Shown: positions 25,624 through 35,390, counted from the stretch's first letter. The stretch is DNA of 64,000 nt from Bifidobacterium sp. ESL0745 (GCF_029433335.1 NZ_JAQTHX010000003.1:124001-188000); one strand, 5' to 3'. Translations and numbers: made by a program. The notes: generated from the sequence alone by a model not told the origin.

Positions 25624-26211
25624 TTACTGCCAGCCTTTAGGGGTATGGGCGATCGACCATTCACCGAGCTTTTGGGCGAAGGTCTTGCGCTTAGCAGCCG
25701 AGTTTGTAGAAGCGGCTGCCGAAGTGGTCGCGCCAGAGGACACGCCAGATCCCGATTCGGCCTGTTGCTTGGTGCCGCCATTCTGCCCGGAACGGTCGTC
25801 GAGCAGCCATTTGCGGATGACGAAGTTCCAGATGGCGACCACCACGGTGGCGACGATCTTGCCGATATTGGTACGCAGGACGTACATCGCATGTTGCGCG
25901 ACGGCCGCATTGGCCGCCATTCCCAGCGTGCTTCCCCAGATAATCAGATCGTTGATACCAAGCCCGACGACCGCAGCCGCCAGGAAAATCGTGCCTTCCA
26001 TCCAGCGTGCCATGTCGGCGCGGCGCTTGAACACATATTTCATGCTCGCCCAGTAATTGAACGCCAGAGAAACCAGGAACGAAATCGTGCTTGCCACCAC
26101 GTTGTTCATATGGAAGGCGGCTACAAGAATGTTAAGCACACCAAAATCAATAACGGCAGCGATAACGCCGACAATACCGAATTTCACGAGTTGTTCAATA
26201 AGCTTTTTCAC
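25624..26211 (-). CDS. GtrA-family membrane protein
   Basis: Protein of 195 residues with four membrane spans in the first ~135 residues and the GtrA pattern (KFGIVGVIAAVIDFGVLNIL, FNYWASMKYVF, FVIRKWLLDD). GtrA-like proteins are thought to move lipid-linked sugars or support glycosyltransferases in cell-envelope glycan synthesis. An unusual Ser/Ala/Gly/Gln-rich tail (about 140-180) follows, ending in a helical segment with WSIAHTPKGW. It lies downstream of the mevalonate genes on the same strand, and near the polysaccharide locus at 29.6-46.7 kb. Confidence 0.85.
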   Translation of the reverse strand: MKKLIEQLVKFGIVGVIAAVIDFGVLNILVAAFHMNNVVASTISFLVSLAFNYWASMKYVFKRRADMARWMEGTIFLAAAVVGLGINDLIIWGSTLGMAANAAVAQHAMYVLRTNIGKIVATVVVAIWNFVIRKWLLDDRSGQNGGTKQQAESGSGVSSGATTSAAASTNSAAKRKTFAQKLGEWSIAHTPKGWQ

Positions 26212-26473
26212 AAGAAACCATTTAACTCCCAGCGTCTGCCAAATAGCTGCAAGAATGCGTAATTACCACTGATTCATCGCATGGAATCGCACAAATAATG
26301 ATATTGAATGCCAAATATCGTTATCACAAAGACAAGTGAACATAATTCCCCCAGCCTTCTCTGGGACGAAAGTTGCGACATTCAAAATTCATCGAAAACT
26401 TTTAAACGGCACAACCGCACCTCGAAGCAAACGCCGGAAACCGGGAAAGCACCCATCAAGCGATATTCAAGGC

Positions 26474-27589
26474 CTAGGCCTCAAAGCGCACGCCGGAACC
26501 TGGCCGATGCACCGAAATCTCACAACCTGGCAGACGATTTCGTAATTCTTCAGCGACGTTTTCGGCGTCGCGGCCTTCGGTGAGCACTTTGACATTGGGG
26601 CCGGCATCCATCGTCGACCACGCACCCAAGCCTGCCTTGCGAATCGAAGCGACGGCATTGAGCGCGGCGACGGTCTGCGGAAGCCAGTAAAAAATAGGAG
26701 GGCGGGAAGCCATCATCGCCGCGTGCATACCCAACGCATTGGCCTCGGTGATTTCGCCCAGACGCCGTACGTCGCCCATATGAATCGCCGCAAGGGCATC
26801 GTCCAGATCCTGCCTGCAGGAATCAATCCACGCATCATAAAGCGGCGAGGTCGTGATGGTGCGGCGCATGGCTCGACGGCTGGAAATTGGCTTCTTGTCC
26901 CCAGAAATCAGAATCACGACAATAGCCAGGTCCATATTGTCGGAATCCACCGGCTCCGCGTAGGAACTCTCGTCGTTGTGCCCCGCGTTCCATTTCACCA
27001 ACCCGCCGAAAACCGAACGGCAGGCCGAGCCTGAACCTCGCCGCGCCAAACGAGACAAATCGCGCGGGCTCAAATCAAGTCCTGCAGCTTTGGAAGCCGC
27101 AGCCGCAAGTGCCGCAAACGCAGACGCCGAACTCGCCAATCCCGCGCCAAACGGCACCGTATTGGTCGATACCACGCGCGCAGGCAGGGTGATTTCAGCC
27201 TTTGCGCGGACGATATCAAGGAATTTAGAGACACGAGTCAATGCCGAACCTTGTTGCTGCTTCCCGTCAATCGTCAGGGAATCGGCAGTCAGCGGCGTAT
27301 TCGGCTCGCTAAATTCGACCATAGTACGGGTGGAAAGACCGTCAAGTGTCAGCGAAAGGCTTGAGGCACGGGGAATAATCAGGCGTTCGTCCACTTTGCC
27401 CCAATACTTAATCAGTGCGATATTGGCGTTGGCGACAGCAGTGGCGGAATGTGCGTCAGATTTCTTGCCGCCGTTGACCATGGATGGCGACGACGAAACG
27501 GCATCCGCAATATGTGCCGGCGAGGTAATATCACCACACGAGCGCCCCGACTCCTGCGTTCTCGCCATATCTTCTGTACTGACCTTCAC
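26474..27589 (-). CDS. mvaD: Diphosphomevalonate decarboxylase
   Basis: GHMP-superfamily enzyme converting mevalonate 5-diphosphate to isopentenyl diphosphate. Diagnostic features are ANIALIKYWGK near residue 55, the ATP loop GAGLASSASAFAAL, the SGSACRSVFGG segment, and the catalytic aspartate in TMDAGPNVKVL. Length is 371 residues if the GTG at 27589 is used, giving about 48 residues before the family's normal start; ATG codons at 27568 and 27481 are alternatives and none has a clear ribosome site. A mevalonate kinase gene lies upstream on the same strand, 314 bases away. Phosphomevalonate kinase, normally between these steps, is not in this window. Confidence 0.9.
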   Translation of the reverse strand: MKVSTEDMARTQESGRSCGDITSPAHIADAVSSSPSMVNGGKKSDAHSATAVANANIALIKYWGKVDERLIIPRASSLSLTLDGLSTRTMVEFSEPNTPLTADSLTIDGKQQQGSALTRVSKFLDIVRAKAEITLPARVVSTNTVPFGAGLASSASAFAALAAAASKAAGLDLSPRDLSRLARRGSGSACRSVFGGLVKWNAGHNDESSYAEPVDSDNMDLAIVVILISGDKKPISSRRAMRRTITTSPLYDAWIDSCRQDLDDALAAIHMGDVRRLGEITEANALGMHAAMMASRPPIFYWLPQTVAALNAVASIRKAGLGAWSTMDAGPNVKVLTEGRDAENVAEELRNRLPGCEISVHRPGSGVRFEA

Positions 27590-27903
27590 AGTTCCATGAG
27601 TCTAACGCTTCGGCGTCCACACAGATACGCAAAACCGAGACTATCCACCAAACCCGCAGAATCCACGATATTTCGTATACGGATCCGTCACAGTCGTGCG
27701 AACTTCCCAGCATCCTGTGGGTTTTCTGCAATTTTTGACATCATAATCAAAGATAATTATCGGATTCAATCAGAAACGAATGCTAAAAGTGTACGAGCCA
27801 TCGGACACGAACGCCATCCATCGAAGTCCCGACCTACGGCAACCCCAATGAGCATCGGTCAGAATGATGAGAGTATTACGATGAAAGTATTACGATGAGA
27901 GTA
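27590..27903. other. Gap between mevalonate kinase and decarboxylase genes
   Basis: 314 bases with no convincing gene. It holds most of the triple 14-base repeat at 27866-27907. Its presence means the two mevalonate genes are not tightly coupled. Confidence 0.5.
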
Positions 27904-27907
27904 TTAC
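27866..27907. repeat. Three tandem 14-base repeats at the end of mevalonate kinase
   Basis: Units at 27866-27879, 27880-27893 and 27894-27907 read GATGAGAGTATTAC, with a single base change in the middle copy (GATGAAAGTATTAC). The kinase stop codon lies inside the last unit, so repeat number changes would alter only the 3' untranslated region. Confidence 0.9.
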
Positions 27908-29037
27908 GCAACGACGAACGATCCGTCAGAAACAACATGGTGAGCGGCAACGGCGCCTTCGTTGTCAAAACCACGGTTGGCATCGGCAGCAAACGAATGA
28001 ATCCAGACCTCGCGGGCACCCTCACGCAATAACGCGCGTTTGACATTTTTCGCCGTTTCGGCATCGCCAGCCAACGCGATCAGGCATCCGCCCAAACCAC
28101 CGCCGGTCATTTTCGCGCCGCTGGCACCTGCCACGCGTGCCGCCTCGACCAAATGATTGACCAGGGGGTGGCTGACGTTGAGCTCGTTCAGCAATCCATG
28201 CGCCCGATTCATCCGCTTGCCTAGCATGGCAACGGTGCCGAATTCAAGATCGGTTTCGGAAGCACGCGCCAGTTCGCCAAGCTCGTCCATAATGGATTTG
28301 ACGCGCATATGATCCTGCTCGTCCTCTTTGTGGACGTTGCCCACGGCCTCACGTGTGCTGCCGGCGATGCCGGAATCCGCGATGACCAAGTATGCCGGCA
28401 TATCAACGCTCATGTGCTGCATCTCGCCGGATTCGAACGCCACCAAATCACGCGAGCACGTCGTCACCGCGTCGAGGCCCGACGGATTGCCGTGCGTAAT
28501 GACTTCGGCCTCATTGGTGAGACGCAGAATCTCCTGCTCGCTGGTTTTGACATCGCAGGCATCAAGAATCGCGCGAATCACGGCACCAGCACTGGCCGCC
28601 GACGAACCCATGCCGCGACCGGCCGGGAACGAACTATCCGTGACCACGTCGAACGCGAGGCCGGGGCATCCGGCGAATTGCGTGGCGACCTTGACCGCAC
28701 GCTCCAACCCGCCAAAACGGCTTCCCGCCTCGGAAAGCGAGCCTTCATAATTCAACGCCTTAAGCGTTCCGCAAGGCGATTGTGAGGAATCCATGGAATG
28801 ACGAAAATCACTGATAACCGTACGCGAAGGCTGCGGACCTACAGCATGACGACTTGCCTTTTCCGAAGTGTCATAAATAGTCCCGACGTCATTTTGGGCC
28901 TGTCCGACCGGCGTGACCCAGGCCCGCATCTTCAGGGAAAGCAGCGGGGCGGCGAGTGCAGGGTACCCATAAACCACGGAATGTTCACCCATGAGAATGA
29001 CCTTCGCCCAGGTCTCGCCATACCCCATGTGCACCAT
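27904..29037 (-). CDS. mvk: Mevalonate kinase
   Basis: GHMP kinase of 377 residues that phosphorylates mevalonate in the mevalonate route to isoprenoids. It shows KVILMGEHSVVYGYPALA at the N-terminus, the ATP-binding loop PAGRGMGSSAASAGA near residue 140, and the third motif GAKMTGGGLGGCLIAL. The ATG at 29037 has GAAGG six bases upstream. The length is somewhat over the usual 310-350 because of extra sequence around residues 45-100. It lies upstream of diphosphomevalonate decarboxylase on the same strand. Confidence 0.9.
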   Translation of the reverse strand: MVHMGYGETWAKVILMGEHSVVYGYPALAAPLLSLKMRAWVTPVGQAQNDVGTIYDTSEKASRHAVGPQPSRTVISDFRHSMDSSQSPCGTLKALNYEGSLSEAGSRFGGLERAVKVATQFAGCPGLAFDVVTDSSFPAGRGMGSSAASAGAVIRAILDACDVKTSEQEILRLTNEAEVITHGNPSGLDAVTTCSRDLVAFESGEMQHMSVDMPAYLVIADSGIAGSTREAVGNVHKEDEQDHMRVKSIMDELGELARASETDLEFGTVAMLGKRMNRAHGLLNELNVSHPLVNHLVEAARVAGASGAKMTGGGLGGCLIALAGDAETAKNVKRALLREGAREVWIHSFAADANRGFDNEGAVAAHHVVSDGSFVVA

Positions 29038-29576
29038 TTAGCGCCTTCACCTTCCGCACGCATACAGCAAAGAGGGTTCCGACGCGCTTTCCGGCACGTT
29101 TCCATAGGTCTGTCTTCGCTGCGTTGCATATCCACTAACGCATCAACAATGCCCAAACCGGCGATAAACCCCGCACATTTTTGTTCGCGCATATTGCTTG
29201 GCGCAACCAAACCGTCGCGCTGCAATCGCCAACTGTTATGGCCGATATCGTCGAAATTCGGGCATCAACTTGTCTACTAGTTCCTGAGTCTAGAAATCCA
29301 TTTGTGAATCCTGCGCGAACGCAAGTAAAGATACTGCGAAGACCGATGAGGAATTACGAAGATAACAACACCGAACATTCGGCTGAAATTCTGCGTTACA
29401 GCTGGAAACGCATGATAAAGCGCAACGCAGTGTACACTACAGACGCTAACATGCACCGGCACACACAGCGTGCGCTGACGCACACAATGCAAAACTAAAC
29501 CGGAACACACCCGTGTACCAATCAACAAGACAATCAGCCAATAAGACGGCAAACGAATCGGCATTCGGACTATTTT
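29038..29576. other. Intergenic region, 539 bases
   Basis: Upstream of mevalonate kinase and downstream of the first GlfT2-like gene (both minus strand). Must hold the kinase promoter. No RNA gene, repeat or convincing reading frame is seen; an open frame at 29181-29498 has no ribosome site and atypical composition. Confidence 0.45.
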
Positions 29577-31634
29577 CTAATCCTGCTTCTGCAAGGATGC
29601 CAATATCGCGCGCCACGAATCGGGGCTTGACAGATCAGCAGAACGATAGGAGTCGGCAAGTTCATCCCAGTGACGTACCAGCGACGTGGCAATCCGGTAG
29701 CATTCACGCAGATTGCGCCGGTAGAGCTTGCTGTCGCGTTTCAGCCACGCCGCGCCATTGCCGTCGGAAGTGGTGACCAACGCCGAGCTCACCCCGTCAA
29801 ACGACGGCCAGAGCGCGTCCTTGGACTTCATCTCCAGCTGCGGAACAGCATCGTGAGACCCGTCCTGCCGCGAGAACACCGCCTTCACAACCTCTTTCGC
29901 GGCACGTTTGGCCAGCTCGCCGCTCGAAAGCGCAGGCCGCCGGTTCTCGAACATCGCCGCTGGCGCCGGGAAAGATTCGACGTCATCACTTACCTCGCTG
30001 TCGGCAAATCCTTCACGGGCCGCACGCACTTCGGGGAGCTTGGTCGAAAGCGTGTCGACGAGATGAGCAGGTCCCCGCATCACGTCGCGCAAAGCCATAT
30101 GATGCAGTTTCATGCCCGAATACATCAGTTTGACCCCGAGGTGAGCATCCTCGTACATCATGCGGAACACGTAGCTTTTACCGGCGTTCGGGAAGTGGAG
30201 CAGCGTGCAAATCCAGCGGTTGCGCTGGGCGTAGTATTCCTCCCACGTACGCGAAATGTCCTTGTCGTGCCAGCCTTGATGCCAAACAGCGACCCCCGGA
30301 AGCCCAACTGTCGGGTAGCCGTGTTCGCGAGCGCGCAAACCGTATTCCACGTCGTCGTATTTGATGAACAGCGGCAGCGACAGGCCGATCTCACGGATGA
30401 CCGAGTTGGGGATCAAGCACATCCACCATCCGCTGTAATCGCAATCGAACCGGGCATGCAGTTCCGGCGAATCGCGCAGCGGCGAGACGGCAAAATCGTG
30501 GTTATAACTGGCTCCGGCAGGCGGGCATGGTTTCAGCGTGCCGCGGTCGAAACGCTCGCCTTGCACGTGCAGCATCGTCCGGTCGTCGAGATGGAACATG
30601 CCGCCGCCCACCAAAACGGGACGTTTGGCGTAATCCTCGAACTGGATGGAACGCAGCAACGATTCCGGCTCCATGATGGCATCGTCGTCCAGCAAAATCG
30701 TGTAGGCGCTTCTGCCCGCATCGATCGACTCGAGCATGCCGCGCGAGAACCCGCCGGACCCGCCGATATTGCCTTGTTGAATATAGGTGAGCTGGCCGCC
30801 CAAATCCTTTGAAATCTCGTCAAACCCATCGTGATCACAGACCTTGTCGTTGCCCTGGTCGACGCAATAAACGGTGTCGAGCCGCTTGCGCAGCCCGGTT
30901 TCACCCGCGATGGCCTTGAGCTGACGCAGGCAATATGGAGTGCGGTTGTAAGTGGTGATGGCTATGGAACAAGTGGGAAGACGGTCTGAGCCATCGGCAA
31001 AATCGCCAGCCGGAACCTGCCATCCGGCGTCGCGAATGGACAAGCCTGCCATAGCGCCATCGGCAGCGTTCTTTTTCGATGTGCAGGAGGCATCGAACCA
31101 GAAATACCCGCCATCCAACAGGCCGGAAAGCGGAATTTCGACGGCTATCTGCGTCCAGCCGTCGCTACAAACCTCAAGCGTCTTTACCATCGAAAACAGA
31201 CCGCGCGCCGTGGATTTGAACACGCTGATTTCGCCTTCGCCGCGCACTTGCATTACAATTCGGACGCAACGCACATTCGTCCAGCGCTGCCAATACGACG
31301 CAGGAAAAGCATTGAAATACGTGCAGAAAGAAATATGCGCCCCAGGCTCAAGACTGGCGGAACGACGCGAAAGCACAGTGAAATCCGAAAGTTCGTCACC
31401 GGCAGCGCCGGCATCCGCAGTCGCTTCGCGCATGGTTTCATCGAAGCCGATTGCGTTTAACGCGTCGACATCGGCACGTTTGAGCTGGGAGACGCCGTCA
31501 AACACCGATTCGGGAACATGGGGCCTCGTCCAACGAACCGCATACAGCGGCATGACGGACTCCTGATCGTCGACCGGGAACACCACACGGTTCACCGTTT
31601 CCCATTGCTTGTGCGCGGAACTTTCTTGACCCAT
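29577..31634 (-). CDS. GlfT2-like galactofuranosyltransferase (first copy)
   Basis: Glycosyltransferase of 685 residues with the GlfT2 layout: an N-terminal beta-sandwich (about 15-215, with CTYFNAFPASYWQRW and DGGYFWFDA), a GT-A catalytic domain (about 220-470, starting CSIAITTYNR) with the metal-binding LLDDDA, the NIGGSGGFSRG segment, the FIKYDDVEYGLRAREHGY acceptor motif and the catalytic-region WHQGWHDKD, then a helical C-terminal region. In mycobacteria GlfT2 polymerises UDP-galactofuranose into galactan at the inner membrane face. The start ATG at 31634 has no ribosome site but lies 8 bases after a TATACT box, pointing to a leaderless mRNA. It is divergent from a close paralogue at 31756. 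Confidence 0.88.
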   Translation of the reverse strand: MGQESSAHKQWETVNRVVFPVDDQESVMPLYAVRWTRPHVPESVFDGVSQLKRADVDALNAIGFDETMREATADAGAAGDELSDFTVLSRRSASLEPGAHISFCTYFNAFPASYWQRWTNVRCVRIVMQVRGEGEISVFKSTARGLFSMVKTLEVCSDGWTQIAVEIPLSGLLDGGYFWFDASCTSKKNAADGAMAGLSIRDAGWQVPAGDFADGSDRLPTCSIAITTYNRTPYCLRQLKAIAGETGLRKRLDTVYCVDQGNDKVCDHDGFDEISKDLGGQLTYIQQGNIGGSGGFSRGMLESIDAGRSAYTILLDDDAIMEPESLLRSIQFEDYAKRPVLVGGGMFHLDDRTMLHVQGERFDRGTLKPCPPAGASYNHDFAVSPLRDSPELHARFDCDYSGWWMCLIPNSVIREIGLSLPLFIKYDDVEYGLRAREHGYPTVGLPGVAVWHQGWHDKDISRTWEEYYAQRNRWICTLLHFPNAGKSYVFRMMYEDAHLGVKLMYSGMKLHHMALRDVMRGPAHLVDTLSTKLPEVRAAREGFADSEVSDDVESFPAPAAMFENRRPALSSGELAKRAAKEVVKAVFSRQDGSHDAVPQLEMKSKDALWPSFDGVSSALVTTSDGNGAAWLKRDSKLYRRNLRECYRIATSLVRHWDELADSYRSADLSSPDSWRAILASLQKQD

Positions 31635-31642
31635 AGTTCTTA

Positions 31643-31648
31643 AGTATA
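31643..31648 (-). promoter_or_regulatory. -10 box for a leaderless transcript (minus strand)
   Basis: TATACT on the reverse strand ends 8 bases before the ATG at 31634, placing the transcription start at or next to the start codon. No clear -35 box is seen. Confidence 0.5.
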
Positions 31649-31742
31649 ACGACGCCAAATCAACAGAGTGCGTAATTCCAGCGAAACCACACAAGTCGCG
31701 CAAGAGCGCCGACGACGCCAGCCCGCTGAACATACATCACTC

Positions 31743-31748
31743 TATAAT
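31743..31748 (+). promoter_or_regulatory. -10 box for a leaderless transcript (plus strand)
   Basis: Perfect TATAAT ends 7 bases before the ATG at 31756, so transcription should start at the start codon itself. No ribosome binding site is present between them. Confidence 0.6.
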
Positions 31749-31755
31749 CGTGGCT

Positions 31756-33795
31756 ATGCAACAGAATCCGAACTCATCTGAAGACTGGGAAACGGTCAAC
31801 CGAATCGTCTACCCCATCACCGACCAAGATGTCACCTTGCCTCTGTATGCCATCGAATGGACGCGTCCCCACATCACCGACACCGTCATCGATCCACGCC
31901 TCAAAATGCAAAGCCTGCCGTTCGGGCAGATGAACAAGGATTCGTTCGAGCATCTCATCGACGAAAGCGTTCACCGGCATTCCGATGAATCCGGAAAAGA
32001 CCCGTTCAAGGTCGACAACCGCGATCAGATCACCGTTTCCCCCAAAGGCCATATCTCACTGTGCACGTTCTTCAACGCGTTTCCGGCCTCATATTGGAAG
32101 CGTTGGACCAACGTGAGCCAAGTTCGCCTTAGCGCCAAGGTGCAAGGCAAAGGCACCATTACGGTTTTCAAATCAACGGGTCGCGGCCTTTTCTCGCCGG
32201 TTTCGACCATTTCCGTGGACACGACCAGCGGTGATGAAGGTAGCCAGGAAATCGAAACCATAATCCCGATGACCGGCCTCATCGACGGAGGTTATTTCTG
32301 GTTCGATGCCGAAGCGAGTGAGGTGCAAGAGCTCACCATCGCAGACGCCGGCTGGGCGGTGCCCGCAAAGGAAAGAGTTGCGAAACCGAATTCCACGCTT
32401 TCCATCGCCATCACCACCTACAATCGCCCGATATACTGCCTCAACCAACTGAAAACCATCGCCAAAGACCAACGACTCAGGAACCGGCTCGATACCATCT
32501 ACTGCATCGACCAAGGCGACCAATTGGTGCGGGAACAGGCTGAATTCCCGGCAGTATCGTCGCAACTTGGCCCACAACTCACCTATCTGCGCCAGAACAA
32601 CATGGGCGGTTCCGCCGGCTTCTCGCGAGGCATGTATGAGACCATCAAGGCGGGCAAAAGCGCCTACACCCTGCTGCTCGACGACGATGCCATCACCGAA
32701 CCCGAATCACTGCTCCGCGCCCTGCAATTCGCGGACTACGCCGCGAAGCCCACGATCGTCGGCGGCGGCATGCTCCACCTCGACAACCGCACCGTCCTCT
32801 ACACCCAGGGGGAACGTTGGGACTATACCCGCATGTGGATGAAGCCCAGCCAAGGACTCAAGTACAACCACGATTTCGCGCGCTTCCCGCTGCGCGACTC
32901 CCCTGAGCGCCACCAGCGCGTCGACATCGATTTCAACGGGTGGTGGATGTGCCTCATCCCCGTGAAAATCATGAAGGAAATCGGCCTTTCCCTGCCGTTC
33001 TTCATCAAGTTCGACGACGCGGAATACGCCTTGCGCGCCCGTGAACACGGCTACCCCACGGTCAGTCTGCCGGGGGTCGCCGTCTGGCATCAAGCCTGGC
33101 ACGACAAGGACCCTGCGCGAACCTGGGAAGAGTATTTCTCGCAACGCAACCGCTGGATTCTGGGGCTGCTGCATTGCCCGAAACCGAATTCGCGCTTCGC
33201 TTACGAAATCCTTTACGGCGACGCGGAACTGGGAATGAAATTCATCTATTCGGCGCTCAAGCTGCGGCAGATGGGCCTTAACGACATCCTCAAAGGCCCG
33301 CAATACATTGTGGAATCGATGCCCAATAAAATCGCCGAAGTCCGCGCCGCCCGAAAAGGATTCAACGACACCGCCCTGTCGACGTCGGCGGCCGATTTCC
33401 CCGAACCCAAACGCGAATTCGTCGGATTCAGCCGCACCGTCGACCGGCGTCAGGACCGCAAGGCCGGCGCAAAGGCGCTGCTGCACGCACTGACGACCAA
33501 AGACAACGGGCTGAAAGACAAGCGCCCGGATATCGCGGTGCCGAGCGACCAGAACATCTGGGAATCGTTCGTCGGAGTCAACTCCGCCCTGGTCACCTCC
33601 CCCGACGGCAACTCTCTAGCCTGGTGCAGAAGGGACAGCAAACTGTTCCGGAAGCAAATGAAACGCGGCGTACGGCTGGTGCGCACGCTGATGAAAAACT
33701 GGGAAAAGCTTTCGCAACGGTATCGCGCCTACGACATGGCAAGCCTCAAGGTCTGGAGCAAGGTATTTGCCGAAAATTCCATCAACGAAGAGTAG
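31756..33795 (+). CDS. GlfT2-like galactofuranosyltransferase (second copy)
   Basis: Glycosyltransferase of 679 residues, clearly paralogous over its whole length to the divergent gene at 29577-31634. It has the N-terminal beta-sandwich with LCTFFNAFPASYWKRW, the GT-A domain starting LSIAITTYNRPIYCL, the metal site LLDDDA, NMGGSAGFSRG, FIKFDDAEYALRAREHGY and WHQAWHDKD, and a helical C-terminus. The ATG at 31756 is chosen over the GTG at 31750 because a TATAAT box places the transcript start there. Two such enzymes in tandem may share initiation and elongation of a galactofuranan, or make different linkages; the sequence does not say which. Confidence 0.88.
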   Translation: MQQNPNSSEDWETVNRIVYPITDQDVTLPLYAIEWTRPHITDTVIDPRLKMQSLPFGQMNKDSFEHLIDESVHRHSDESGKDPFKVDNRDQITVSPKGHISLCTFFNAFPASYWKRWTNVSQVRLSAKVQGKGTITVFKSTGRGLFSPVSTISVDTTSGDEGSQEIETIIPMTGLIDGGYFWFDAEASEVQELTIADAGWAVPAKERVAKPNSTLSIAITTYNRPIYCLNQLKTIAKDQRLRNRLDTIYCIDQGDQLVREQAEFPAVSSQLGPQLTYLRQNNMGGSAGFSRGMYETIKAGKSAYTLLLDDDAITEPESLLRALQFADYAAKPTIVGGGMLHLDNRTVLYTQGERWDYTRMWMKPSQGLKYNHDFARFPLRDSPERHQRVDIDFNGWWMCLIPVKIMKEIGLSLPFFIKFDDAEYALRAREHGYPTVSLPGVAVWHQAWHDKDPARTWEEYFSQRNRWILGLLHCPKPNSRFAYEILYGDAELGMKFIYSALKLRQMGLNDILKGPQYIVESMPNKIAEVRAARKGFNDTALSTSAADFPEPKREFVGFSRTVDRRQDRKAGAKALLHALTTKDNGLKDKRPDIAVPSDQNIWESFVGVNSALVTSPDGNSLAWCRRDSKLFRKQMKRGVRLVRTLMKNWEKLSQRYRAYDMASLKVWSKVFAENSINEE

Positions 33796-34086
33796 CGCTA
33801 GCTAATAACGATATTTTCTACTACTTTTCAATATGGGTCCATTGGTCGTGAAGGAAAGCCCGGGTATCAACCTCTCTCACAGCTTTGAAATCTGAATGGG
33901 CGAACGGCACCATATAAATTGGCCTTGTGCTTGTCAAAACCAAAACGAGCGCGAGGCCAATCGTTATTAAAAACCTTTTCTGAAACCACCAGCGGATAGC
34001 AGGCGGCGGGTAACAGTCAGTAGGAACCGATCAGCAGAAACCGGCCGATCCGAAACGATGCCGTTGCCTGGCTTGCAGCCGATACC

Positions 34087-35388
34087 CTACTGCTTCACAA
34101 TGGTGACCAGCGAGGTATCGAGAGGCCGGATCTTCATCGCACGATCGCTCAACAGCGCATATTCGCCATTCCGTTCGTTTCTGATGACGAAACTGCAGGC
34201 ATTGTCATCGACCGCGACCCCGACCGCATCCGTAGCCCCGGCGTCGCCCGGATGGGCGATACGCAACGAGGTGACCAGCCGGAACTCGCCGTTGTTGAGC
34301 AGGCTGAGAGGGACCTCAAACCGCACCTTCTGGTGACCGTGCTTGGTCATCTTGAAGACCTTGGGGCCGGAATCGTAGGTGATGCCGCCACGCCTCAAAT
34401 CGTGCATGGCGATCGCGAGATAGAAGTCGCCCGGATCGTCGTACTGGTATTCCACGTCAAACACAAACGGCTTCGTACCGTCGACGACCTGCGGCGACAC
34501 CGGAATGGTGCACAGGACGGGGCAATGCTCGTTGAGGCCGTTGGGATAGCCCACGCTGGTCTCGTCGGCCACTGTCGCACCAATCTGCTGGGCCTTGAGA
34601 TTGGCCAGCGTGTATTGCTGGGAAACGGTTTCGGGATCGCCCACGGCCTCGACCTCGCCATCGGCGATCATCATGGCCCTCGTGCAATACTTCTTGACGG
34701 AACCCATATCGTGCGTCACCAAAATGACCGTCTTGGTGGGATCCTTTTTGATTTCGGTGAAGAAATCGTCACACTTGCGCTGGAACGCCTCATCACCGAC
34801 GGCAAGCACCTCATCGAGCACGAGAATGTCGCCCTGGGCCTTGATGGCCACGGAGAACGCAAGACGCACCTGCATGCCGGAAGAATAGTTCTTGAGCTTC
34901 TGGTCCATGAACTCGTCAAGTTCGGCGAAATCAACGATATCGTCATACATCGCGTCGACCTGATCGTGCGTGAAACCAAGCAACGCCCCGTTAAGGTAGA
35001 CATTCTCGCGGCCCGTAAGCTCCGGGTTGAAGCCGACGCCAAGCTCGATGAAGGGAACCAGCTTGCCCTGAACTTCGATGGTGCCGTGCTCAGGATAGTA
35101 AATCTGCGAAATAAGCTTCAGCAATGTCGACTTGCCGCCGCCATTGCGGCCAACGATGCCAAAGAACTCGCCCTGATGAACCTGGAAGCTGATGTCTTTG
35201 AGGACGTTGAGCTGCCTGTAGCCCTTGATGCCGCGGGTCCAGTTGATAAAAGCCTGTTTCAGACCGGTCGCCTGCTCGGTCGGCAGCTTGAAGCTTTTGG
35301 AAACATGGTCGACCGAAAGCACTACCGGAGCCTTCATATAATCGCGCTTTTCGATGGAGGATTTCGCTGTGGAATCTTGCTTTACCAT
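34087..35388 (-). CDS. Polysaccharide ABC exporter, ATP-binding subunit (Wzt-like)
   Basis: ABC ATPase of 433 residues energising export of a lipid-linked polysaccharide. Residues about 20-245 form the nucleotide-binding domain: Walker A GRNGGGKST, signature YSSGMQVRLAF, Walker B DILVLDEVLAVGDE and the switch VTHD. The last ~150 residues form a beta-rich extension like the carbohydrate-binding C-terminal domain of Wzt. The ATG at 35388 has a perfect GGAGGT nine bases upstream; a GTG at 35394 overlaps the permease stop but is too close to that site. The permease gene is immediately upstream. With the neighbouring GlfT2-like genes, the cargo is probably a galactofuranose-containing glycan. Confidence 0.9.
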   Translation of the reverse strand: MVKQDSTAKSSIEKRDYMKAPVVLSVDHVSKSFKLPTEQATGLKQAFINWTRGIKGYRQLNVLKDISFQVHQGEFFGIVGRNGGGKSTLLKLISQIYYPEHGTIEVQGKLVPFIELGVGFNPELTGRENVYLNGALLGFTHDQVDAMYDDIVDFAELDEFMDQKLKNYSSGMQVRLAFSVAIKAQGDILVLDEVLAVGDEAFQRKCDDFFTEIKKDPTKTVILVTHDMGSVKKYCTRAMMIADGEVEAVGDPETVSQQYTLANLKAQQIGATVADETSVGYPNGLNEHCPVLCTIPVSPQVVDGTKPFVFDVEYQYDDPGDFYLAIAMHDLRRGGITYDSGPKVFKMTKHGHQKVRFEVPLSLLNNGEFRLVTSLRIAHPGDAGATDAVGVAVDDNACSFVIRNERNGEYALLSDRAMKIRPLDTSLVTIVKQ

Positions 35389-35390
35389 TC

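Noticed and set aside
29181-29498. 105-codon plus-strand frame in the gap upstream of mevalonate kinase
   Set aside because: No ribosome site, no recognisable domain and atypical codon composition for this genome.
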